Below the pieces are notes generated by a model. It did not search any database. It worked only from the letters and a program-made list of their open reading frames with translations, and had not been told where the DNA came from. The position numbers were made by a program, and so were the translations under genes. DNA of 64,000 nt, from assembly GCA_965203735.1 (NCBI GenBank), contig OZ241909.1, positions 2,604,001 to 2,668,000 of the forward strand, written 5' to 3'. The DNA comes from Bin55 sp965203735. GTDB taxonomy: Bacteria > Pseudomonadota > Gammaproteobacteria > Pseudomonadales > Azotimanducaceae. How positions within the stretch are numbered: the stretch's first letter is position 1; every line of letters begins with the position of its first letter. Below are positions 52,277-59,766 of this stretch, piece by piece.

Positions 52277-54277
52277 TTAGGAATCACCGGATTCCGGTTT
52301 AGACTTTGGATCTTCTGATGTGCTCGAATCTTCGCCCGGCGTGTCGTCGGGGGAAGTTTCCTCAATTGTTTCTTCAGAATCCTCTGACTCATCTGCACTA
52401 GTGTCCACATCAGCTTGCTCGGATTCATCGCTTTCCACCGATTCTACAGCTTCGTCTGTGTCCTCAGACTCTGTGCCCGCCTGCATTGAATCTACGTCAT
52501 TTTCTTCTTCGGTATCGTCCTCTATGCTGGCAGATTCCTCCGCAACTCCAGATTCCTCCGTTTCAGCCGAAGCATCTTGCTCCTGCCCCTCCTCATCTGT
52601 CTTACCTTTGTTCAGTTGAGACCTAATGAGTTCACCAAAAGTAGTCTTTCGCGTTTCTTCCGCCGTCTGACGTTGATATTCTCTATGCGCTTCTGCTTCG
52701 GATTCTTGCTCGCCTTGTTTGATAGACAACCAGACGATACGGTTTCTAAGATCGATATTGATGACCTTGGCGGAAACTTCATCTCCTGCTTTCAGGGCTT
52801 GCCGAACATCCTCGACTCGGTCTCTAGATATTTCTGCAGCCTTGATTGACCCGTTGACTTCAGGAGCCAGTCGAATTTTCGCCTCGCGTGCATCGACTTC
52901 CGTTACAACTCCGGTAACCATGGTTCCCTTGGGATTTTCGTTGGTGTAATCGCCGAAGACATCGGAGTCCAATTGCTTGATTCCCAGACCAATCCGCTCA
53001 CGTTCGACATCGATCGCCAGAACTACGGCGTCAACTTGTCCTCCCTTACTGAAACGCCGAACCACAACCTCACCGGGCTCGGTCCACGACATGTCAGACA
53101 AGTGAACTAGCCCGTCCACGTTGCCGTCCAGTCCGACAAAAATCCCAAAATCGGTAATGGATCTGATCGTGCCAGAAACCTTGTCGCCAACGGAATGTAT
53201 TCGATCGAACGCTTCCCATGGATTCTCGAGACATTGCTTAATTCCAAGCGAGACGCGACGTCTGTCTTCGTCAATGTCGAGAATCATTACTTCTATGGTG
53301 TCACCGGTAGTTACGACCTTCGAAGGAATTACATTTCTGCTAATCCAGTCCATTTCTGATACGTGAACTAGCCCTTCGACGCCTTCTTCAATCTCCGCGA
53401 AACATCCGTAGTCCTGGATATTGGTGACAGTTGCATAGACCTTTGTACCCTTGGGATACCGTCGAGTGATGTCAACCCATGGGTCATCTCCCAATTGCTT
53501 CATGCCCAAGGAGACACGATTTCGCTCTGAGTCAAACGACAAGACCTTGACCGTTATTTCTTGTCCAACGCTAACAACTTCACTGGGATGTCGCACACGC
53601 TTCCATGCCATGTCGGTGACGTGCAACAATCCGTCGATTCCTCCGAGATCAACGAACGCACCGTACTCAGTTAAATTCTTGACAATTCCCGGCTTAACTT
53701 GACCTTCCGCAAGGGAATTCAACAAGGCCTCTCGCTCTTCGCTATTTTCGAGTTCGAGTATCGCTCGCCGTGACACTACGACATTGTTACGTCGCTGGTC
53801 AAGCTTAATAACTTGGAACTCTAACTCCTGCCCTTCCAGATCGGCAGTGTCTCGAATCGGTCTGGTATCCACTAGAGAACCCGGTAGGAAGGCTCTTACA
53901 TCGTCAATACTTACTGTAAATCCGCCTTTAACCTTGCCATTCAAGACGCCTTTTATAGGCTCTTTCTTCTCAAACGATTCTTCAAGAATCTCCCACGTTT
54001 CCGCACGTTTGGCCTTTTCGCGTGAAAGGCGGGTTTCTCCAAAGCCGTCATCGACGACTTCCATCGCAACCTTTACCTGGTCACCGATTTCGAGTTTGAA
54101 ATCGCCATTTACATCAAAAAATTGATCTCGCGGGATTACGCCCTCGGACTTCAATCCCACGTGCATCGTGACGAATTCGTTATCAATATCTACTACTGTT
54201 CCAACAACGATTGACCCCGGTGTCATCTCTACCGTATGGACACTTTGTTCAAACAGTGATTCGAAGGACTCTGCCAT
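52277..54277 (-). CDS. rpsA: 30S ribosomal protein S1 with a long acidic C-terminal tail
   Basis: RNA-binding ribosomal protein S1, with six S1 (OB-fold) repeats; good examples are VKNLTEYGAFVDLGGIDGLLHVTDMAWKR, VTNIQDYGCFAEIEEGVEGLVHVSEMDW and IRSITDFGIFVGLDGNVDGLVHLSDMSW. The core ends near residue 558, the length of E. coli S1. About 107 further residues follow, 46 of them Asp or Glu against only two Lys and no Arg. The start ATG 54277 has CAGGAG upstream. Cmk normally lies directly upstream; an ankyrin gene on the other strand separates them here. Confidence 0.96.
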   Translation of the reverse strand: MAESFESLFEQSVHTVEMTPGSIVVGTVVDIDNEFVTMHVGLKSEGVIPRDQFFDVNGDFKLEIGDQVKVAMEVVDDGFGETRLSREKAKRAETWEILEESFEKKEPIKGVLNGKVKGGFTVSIDDVRAFLPGSLVDTRPIRDTADLEGQELEFQVIKLDQRRNNVVVSRRAILELENSEEREALLNSLAEGQVKPGIVKNLTEYGAFVDLGGIDGLLHVTDMAWKRVRHPSEVVSVGQEITVKVLSFDSERNRVSLGMKQLGDDPWVDITRRYPKGTKVYATVTNIQDYGCFAEIEEGVEGLVHVSEMDWISRNVIPSKVVTTGDTIEVMILDIDEDRRRVSLGIKQCLENPWEAFDRIHSVGDKVSGTIRSITDFGIFVGLDGNVDGLVHLSDMSWTEPGEVVVRRFSKGGQVDAVVLAIDVERERIGLGIKQLDSDVFGDYTNENPKGTMVTGVVTEVDAREAKIRLAPEVNGSIKAAEISRDRVEDVRQALKAGDEVSAKVINIDLRNRIVWLSIKQGEQESEAEAHREYQRQTAEETRKTTFGELIRSQLNKGKTDEEGQEQDASAETEESGVAEESASIEDDTEEENDVDSMQAGTESEDTDEAVESVESDESEQADVDTSADESEDSEETIEETSPDDTPGEDSSTSEDPKSKPESGDS

Positions 54278-54537
54278 ATACTCCTGTTTTTGTACTTGAT
54301 TTCATTTCTCGTGCATGCATAAACCACAAAGTGTCCGAGTATTCAATTCTCGAACTGATTTGCGGTGATTTGCCCCAACAGTGACTGCCTCACGAAAGTT
54401 GTTGAAAACAGTGCTTGGGACAGTCGAAACAGGGGCTAGCATATGCGAGAGATTGCACATTCTACACATTTGAATGCTACAAACTGCGAAAGTTTCGCCT
54501 TGTTTCGTAGAGGTAATGCCACAACCACGGAAAAATC

Positions 54538-55668
54538 GTGCCCAAGCAAGCTTTAGCCAAGACAATCCAACTAACAGGTAAGACGAGCGACTTTCTCAAG
54601 ATAGGCGTTGCTGCAGCCGGTCGTGGTGATGTAGAAGCAGTCGAGTACCTGTTACGACTCAAGCCGGAATGGCTGCATCGTGTCGGCTCGCATGGCCGGA
54701 CGATGCTTTGGGAAGCGTCGTATAAAGGGCGAACTGACATGGTTTCGATGCTCATCGATCGCGGAGCAGACATCCATGCTTATGGATGCCACTTTACACC
54801 CCTCCTAGTGGACATATCACCTTATTGCGCCGCAAAGTTCAAGAAACACGAGGAAACCGCTCGATTGCTGCTAGACCGTGGCGCACGAGTCGACTTCTTC
54901 ACAGACGTGTACTTGGACCATTACGATCGTGTGAAGCAGCAGTTGAGACAAGACTCAAGCCTCGCAGTAAGAGAGAAAGTTCAAAACGACCGAAACGTTA
55001 ACGCGACCGCCATTCACTACGCAGTTAGTCAGAGCCGAATAGAGATTCTGGACTTGTTGCTAGAACATGGTGCAGATCCTCGACCGTATTCATTGTGGCT
55101 TGTTCGGTTTGCCATCTGGCGGAAGAGTACCGAGGTCTTGGAACGATTGTTCCGTGCTGGAGTCGATCCATCTGTTTCAGCAATTCCACGGTCCGGCATT
55201 ACTGACCCGGCGATCAATGAATTGCTTGACAAGTACGGAGTACCCTTCGATCCCGACGTTGCCGAAGGAGGATGGCCTCCATTGGTGTATTCAGCTCGAG
55301 GAGATCGAGGAGGGAGTTTGGAAACCGTTCGCGAATTGCTTGGTCAAGGTGCGGACGTAAATCAACGCAACTACAAGGGTCAAACTGCTCTTCACTGCGC
55401 TGCCAAAGCGGGATTTGTACATATAGTCGAAGAGCTATTGAAACACGGTGCGACCGTAGATGCGGAGGACGAGAATGGCGACACTTCTCTCTTAACTGCG
55501 TTGCGCTCAACTGTGAAGAATAAAGAGAAGCTGTTTGAAGTCACGAGAATTCTCATAAACGCAGGGGCAGATGCAACGCGAGAAAACAAGAAGGGGCATT
55601 CGCCGATCGTGATTGCACGTCGCAAAGCGAACGCGGACGCTTGGTTGGACTGTCTGTCGTCGAAATGA
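54538..55668 (+). CDS. Ankyrin-repeat protein
   Basis: A 376-residue repeat protein. Repeats with the TALHxAAxxGxxxxVxxLLxxGAD pattern are visible: GRTMLWEASYKGRTDMVSMLIDRGADI, ATAIHYAVSQSRIEILDLLLEHGAD, GQTALHCAAKAGFVHIVEELLKHGATV and GDTSLLTALRS with ILINAGAD. There is no signal peptide or membrane span, so it is likely a cytoplasmic protein-binding scaffold. The start is GTG 54538 (uncertain). It is divergent from rpsA, convergent with cmk and breaks the usual cmk-rpsA pair, which suggests insertion. The partner is unknown. Confidence 0.85.
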   Translation: MPKQALAKTIQLTGKTSDFLKIGVAAAGRGDVEAVEYLLRLKPEWLHRVGSHGRTMLWEASYKGRTDMVSMLIDRGADIHAYGCHFTPLLVDISPYCAAKFKKHEETARLLLDRGARVDFFTDVYLDHYDRVKQQLRQDSSLAVREKVQNDRNVNATAIHYAVSQSRIEILDLLLEHGADPRPYSLWLVRFAIWRKSTEVLERLFRAGVDPSVSAIPRSGITDPAINELLDKYGVPFDPDVAEGGWPPLVYSARGDRGGSLETVRELLGQGADVNQRNYKGQTALHCAAKAGFVHIVEELLKHGATVDAEDENGDTSLLTALRSTVKNKEKLFEVTRILINAGADATRENKKGHSPIVIARRKANADAWLDCLSSK

Positions 55669-55682
55669 CGAACTAGCACTAG

Positions 55683-56438
55683 TCACTCTATGATGTCGCG
55701 ATTTCTTGCCTCGCACATAACAAGATCCACCGTGTCTTCCACCGACAAGTTGGAGCTGTCTAGTCGAATAGCGTCGAGAGCCGGAACTGCCGGCGCAACG
55801 TCCCGCAAACTGTCGCGTTCATCGCGATCTTTGAGACTTTGAAGAACACGGTGAAAACTCTCGTCGGTATTTGCTGCCCCGAGCTGAGCCATGCGTCGTT
55901 TAGTTCGCGTTTCTAAAGATGCTTCCAGAAAGATCTTCAGTTGAGCGTCGGGGAAAATTACCGTTCCCATGTCGCGGCCGTCTGCCACAAGCCCAGGTTC
56001 AACCCGTTGCTCCCGTTGTTTCGGGACGAGTACTGATCGAATGCGTCGTGAAGCAGCGACGAGTGCCGCACCTCGTGAGATTTCGTTGCTTCGCACGACA
56101 CTTGTAACGTCTTCGCCGTTCCACTGCACCGTCTTACGATGAAGCGAGTCGGACACTACCATGACGCTATCTCGAAGTTGCCGAGATTCCTTTGAAGAAC
56201 TTGCTTGAATACCTGTCGTTGAGTACTCAATTCGAACCTTTCGCTCGACTAGTTCCGCTATGTCTTCAACATCTTCATACTGAAGGTTGTACTTATCCAC
56301 CAGAAACGCAACCACACGATACAGCAAGCCGCTATCAAGCAGATTCCAGTCGAGTTTCAACGAAACAGACGTAGCCACCGTGCCTTTACCTGACGCAGAC
56401 AACCCATCAATGGTTATCACTGGCACCTTAGAGGTCAT
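55683..56438 (-). CDS. cmk: Cytidylate kinase
   Basis: Phosphorylates CMP and dCMP. The P-loop is DGLSASGKGTVA (DGPSGSGKGT in most relatives), followed by LDSGLLYRVVAF, the DVTSVVRSNEIS substrate segment and VADGRDMGTVIFPDA with the conserved aspartate. KDRDERDSLRDVAP is the lid region. Length is 251, slightly above the ~227 norm because of an extended tail. The start follows the hisC stop by 38 bases on the minus strand; aroA or tyrA-aroA, usually found between them, is missing. Confidence 0.94.
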   Translation of the reverse strand: MTSKVPVITIDGLSASGKGTVATSVSLKLDWNLLDSGLLYRVVAFLVDKYNLQYEDVEDIAELVERKVRIEYSTTGIQASSSKESRQLRDSVMVVSDSLHRKTVQWNGEDVTSVVRSNEISRGAALVAASRRIRSVLVPKQREQRVEPGLVADGRDMGTVIFPDAQLKIFLEASLETRTKRRMAQLGAANTDESFHRVLQSLKDRDERDSLRDVAPAVPALDAIRLDSSNLSVEDTVDLVMCEARNRDIIE

Positions 56439-56476
56439 TCTGAAAATTCAAACAAGGGGTGTGTACGGTCGTCAAA

Positions 56477-57562
56477 TCACAGCACTCTTGAAAGTGCATG
56501 TACGAAACGCACATTTTCCTCGTGCGTTCCAATCGTGACGCGCAAGTGGTTGGGCATACCGTAATTAGCGATAGGACGAACGATGATTCCCTGTCTCAGG
56601 AGCTTTTCGTAAGGCGACAACGCATCCATAGCACAATCGAACGTGATGAAGTTCCCGACTGAACGAATGTACTCGAGCTTTTGTTCACGTAGGCAGTCCT
56701 GCACAAACGTCATTTCTTCGGAGTTCATGGCAACGCTTTCGTCGAGATACTCTGTATCGCCCAAAGCTGCTTCTGCTGCTGCGAGAGCCACGCTGTTCAC
56801 ATTAAACGGTTGTCGAATTCGATTGAGAAGTTCCGCAAAGTAACTAGACGAGACGCTGTACCCAACTCTCAACGAAGCAAGACCATATGCCTTGGAAAAA
56901 GTTCGAGTCACGACGACGTTCGGAAATTCCTTGCTGATTTCGACGCCATTGGGATAATCGGTTTCCCCGACATACTCGAAATATGCTTCGTCGATCACTA
57001 TCCACACGGTGGATGGGACTGACTCAATAAAGGCTCGTAGTTCGGAGTCTGTGACGTAGGTTCCCGTGGGATTGTTAGGATTTGCGATGTAGACGATGCT
57101 CGTTTGTGCATCCACTACTTCGGACGTTCGTACAAGGTCGTGGCACCACTCTCGAGACTTGACAGTCACCAGCTTTCCATGAGCTGCAGCAATTGCCATG
57201 GGATAAACCACAAAGCAATGTTCATCCACTACACACTTTGATCCCGGAGAGACTGCAACACGAGCAGCAAGTTCAAGCACATCGTTGGATCCATTACCTA
57301 GAGTGATGCACTCCTCGGACACACCTAGTTTTCGTGACAATGCTTGCTTTAGGTTGCGTCCGAATGGGTCTGGATAACGTGTCAACGAATCCAGTTCCTT
57401 GGAAATCGCGTCGCAAACTCGCGGACTAGCTCCCCTCGGATTTTCGTTACTGGCCAGTTTTATGACATTTGAAACTCCGTATTCTCTTTCTAGTTGAGCA
57501 ATGGTCTTGCCCGGTTTATACGGAGATAGAGTTAGAACTCGTGCATTAACGGTGGACTTCAT
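56477..57562 (-). CDS. hisC: Histidinol-phosphate aminotransferase
   Basis: PLP-dependent class I/II aminotransferase. The 361 residues contain IKLASNENPRGASP at the N-terminus, YIANPNNPTGTY, VIDEAYFEYVG, the PLP lysine in TFSKAYGLASLRVGY, and the phosphate-anchoring RVTIGTHEEN end. In this gene order (serC-pheA-hisC) the enzyme often serves aromatic amino acid transamination as well as histidine synthesis, so the substrate could be phenylpyruvate or imidazole-acetol phosphate. The start overlaps the pheA stop by ATGA. Confidence 0.92.
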   Translation of the reverse strand: MKSTVNARVLTLSPYKPGKTIAQLEREYGVSNVIKLASNENPRGASPRVCDAISKELDSLTRYPDPFGRNLKQALSRKLGVSEECITLGNGSNDVLELAARVAVSPGSKCVVDEHCFVVYPMAIAAAHGKLVTVKSREWCHDLVRTSEVVDAQTSIVYIANPNNPTGTYVTDSELRAFIESVPSTVWIVIDEAYFEYVGETDYPNGVEISKEFPNVVVTRTFSKAYGLASLRVGYSVSSSYFAELLNRIRQPFNVNSVALAAAEAALGDTEYLDESVAMNSEEMTFVQDCLREQKLEYIRSVGNFITFDCAMDALSPYEKLLRQGIIVRPIANYGMPNHLRVTIGTHEENVRFVHALSRVL

Positions 57563-58653
57563 GCGCTTGAAGCTTTGGGATAGGAACCCAAAGACCGTAC
57601 GTCCAGGGCAATTTCTCTAATACGGTTCAGAGCTTTTCTAATTGGTTCGGAAGACTCGTGACCTTCTAGATCCATCATGAAGACATACGACCACTTGCTC
57701 TTGCTTGCAGGACGTGTCTCTATTCGACACAGATTGACATCGAACTCCTGAAAGGGAGCAAGAATCTGAAACAAGGCACCCGGCTCATCGCTTCCTCTGA
57801 CAAGCACCGACGTCTTGTCGTTACCCGTGGGTCCGACTTCATGCTTTCCTATCACCAAGAATCGTGTGGAATTTCCCGGTCGATCTTCAATGTTCCGCTG
57901 CAATACGCTTAAGTGGTATTGCTCTGCCGCCATGATGCCTGCTATAGCCGCTGTATTGCTTTCGTCATATACCAAACGAGCGGCCTCTGCATTGCTCGAG
58001 ACCGCAACCTGCTCTACGTCACGGTAATTGGCATCCAGCCAACGCCGACACTGGGCGAGAGATTGCTGATGAGAGTAAATTCTTTTTATGGACTTCGGGT
58101 CCGTATCTCTTCTCGACAAGAATGCGTGGTGAATCGGAAGCTCCACCTCTGCGCAAATTCTGAGATTGAACTCGATGAGACAATCCAATGTCCGATTCAC
58201 TATACCTTCGGTACTGTTTTCAACGGGCACTACTCCGTATTGGCAGTGTTGCGCGTCCACCTCATGAAACACATCGTCAATTGATGATTGTGACTTCGTT
58301 GCCGAGAAGTGGCCAAATTGCTTAATCGCCGCGGCTTCGGTATAGGTTCCGCGAGGACCAAGGTATGCGACCGTCAATGACTGCTGGAGCGACAAACAGC
58401 AGGACTTGATTTCGCTGAATAGCTGCTCTATTTGTCCGTCGGTCAGTGGTCCTTCATTCATCCGCCGCAGTCTCGCCAAGACCAATGACTCTCTGTCAGG
58501 GTGATAGACAGCGTTTAGGTCGGCTTCCTGCATGGCTGTCTTCACATTGGCAATTTCCTTCGACAGAGATGCTCGTTCATTCAGTAGTGAGAGCAATTGA
58601 TCGTCAATGCTGTCGATTCTTGATCGGATTTCCTTGATTCGTACTTTGCTCAC
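57559..58653 (-). CDS. pheA: Bifunctional chorismate mutase/prephenate dehydratase
   Basis: Makes phenylpyruvate from chorismate. Domains: AroQ chorismate mutase (about 1-90; IRSRIDSIDDQLLSLLNERA), prephenate dehydratase (about 95-275; YLGPRGTYTEAAA and VPVENSTEGIVNRTLD), and a C-terminal ACT domain (GALFQILAPFQEFDVNLCRIETRPA) that should bind phenylalanine for feedback control. The TRP/ERP-type motif reads ETRPASKSKWSYVF. GTG 58653 overlaps the serC stop as GTGA; GTG 58665 is an alternative. It is coupled to hisC downstream. Confidence 0.95.
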   Translation of the reverse strand: MSKVRIKEIRSRIDSIDDQLLSLLNERASLSKEIANVKTAMQEADLNAVYHPDRESLVLARLRRMNEGPLTDGQIEQLFSEIKSCCLSLQQSLTVAYLGPRGTYTEAAAIKQFGHFSATKSQSSIDDVFHEVDAQHCQYGVVPVENSTEGIVNRTLDCLIEFNLRICAEVELPIHHAFLSRRDTDPKSIKRIYSHQQSLAQCRRWLDANYRDVEQVAVSSNAEAARLVYDESNTAAIAGIMAAEQYHLSVLQRNIEDRPGNSTRFLVIGKHEVGPTGNDKTSVLVRGSDEPGALFQILAPFQEFDVNLCRIETRPASKSKWSYVFMMDLEGHESSEPIRKALNRIREIALDVRSLGSYPKASSA

Positions 58654-59726
58654 TTTTTGACACACTCTCTCTCAAACTCTCGCATGAATTCAATCAGTTG
58701 ACTCACCGACTCCCACTCAATGGCGTTGTAGAGACTGATCCTAAAACCTCCCACCAGCCGATGACCGCGTATGTGCTTGATGTTTGCCTCTAATGCTCTG
58801 GCCAAGAAATCTGCCGCCAAAGACTCGTCTTCTAAGTTGAATGTCACATTCGTTCTTGATCGAAATTCGGGCGAGATCGTGTTGGTGTATAGACTGCTTT
58901 CGTCAATGACTTCATACAGCCGATTAGATCGCTCTATGGAACGTCGTTGCATTTCCGCAACACCCCCACACTCTTTCACCCACTCCAATACTAGCCCAGC
59001 GACGTACCAAGCAAATGTATTTGGCGTGTTGTACATCGACTCTCTCTCGGCATGGGCTTGATAGTTTAGGAACTCGGACTCACCCTCTTCCAATGTTCGA
59101 CACAAGTTTTTCCGCACAATGACTACGGTCAGTCCTGCAGGACCGATGTTCTTTTGAGCAGATGCGTAGATTAGTCCAAACTGATTTACGTCGATTTCGC
59201 GAGTCAAAATGTCCGATGACATATCGGCTACCAAGGGAACATCCAGCTGTCCGGGAAACTTGTGAAACTGAACGCCGCTAATGGTCTCGTTTGAAGTTAT
59301 GTGTAGGTATTTCGAGCACTCCGTGCGAATCCAAGAATCAGGCGGCGGAACGCCATCTTGTGACTCTGCCACGATGTGAACTCTACGTAGTCTGCGCGCT
59401 TCGCGTATCGCCTTTCCAGACCAAGCACCGTTGTACAAGTATTCGACCGTCTCTCCCGGTCTCGATAAATTGAGAGGCACCAACGCAAACTGAAGCGTTG
59501 CTCCGCCTTGCATAAAGAGCACCCAATAGTCATCTCCTATTGCCAGGAGTTCTCGAAGTGTCTGCTCGGCCCGTTCCGCGATTTCGACGAATTCTGGAGA
59601 TCTGTGGCTAACCTCAATTATCGAATTTCCCGTTCCTCGGTAATTCAAGAGGTCTGCTTGAACTTTGCGCAAGACGGTCAAAGGAAGAGCTGCGGGACCA
59701 GCAGAAAAATTGTGGGCTCGAGACAT
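58650..59726 (-). CDS. serC: Phosphoserine aminotransferase
   Basis: PLP enzyme of serine and pyridoxine synthesis. From ATG 59726 the product is 358 residues, opening RAHNFSAGPAALPLTVL as in E. coli SerC. ISHRSPEFVEI-like (VSHRSPEFVEI), the FMQGGATLQFALVPLNL loop, LVADMSSDILTREIDV and the PLP lysine in YASAQKNIGPAGLTVVIV are all present. A TTG at 59741 is an alternative start. It lies 40 bases after gyrA and its stop overlaps pheA, giving gyrA-serC-pheA-hisC. Confidence 0.95.
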   Translation of the reverse strand: MSRAHNFSAGPAALPLTVLRKVQADLLNYRGTGNSIIEVSHRSPEFVEIAERAEQTLRELLAIGDDYWVLFMQGGATLQFALVPLNLSRPGETVEYLYNGAWSGKAIREARRLRRVHIVAESQDGVPPPDSWIRTECSKYLHITSNETISGVQFHKFPGQLDVPLVADMSSDILTREIDVNQFGLIYASAQKNIGPAGLTVVIVRKNLCRTLEEGESEFLNYQAHAERESMYNTPNTFAWYVAGLVLEWVKECGGVAEMQRRSIERSNRLYEVIDESSLYTNTISPEFRSRTNVTFNLEDESLAADFLARALEANIKHIRGHRLVGGFRISLYNAIEWESVSQLIEFMREFERECVKK

Positions 59727-59766
59727 AGGCGATTGGTTCAAGACCTAATAGAGTCGAGAAGGCGTG

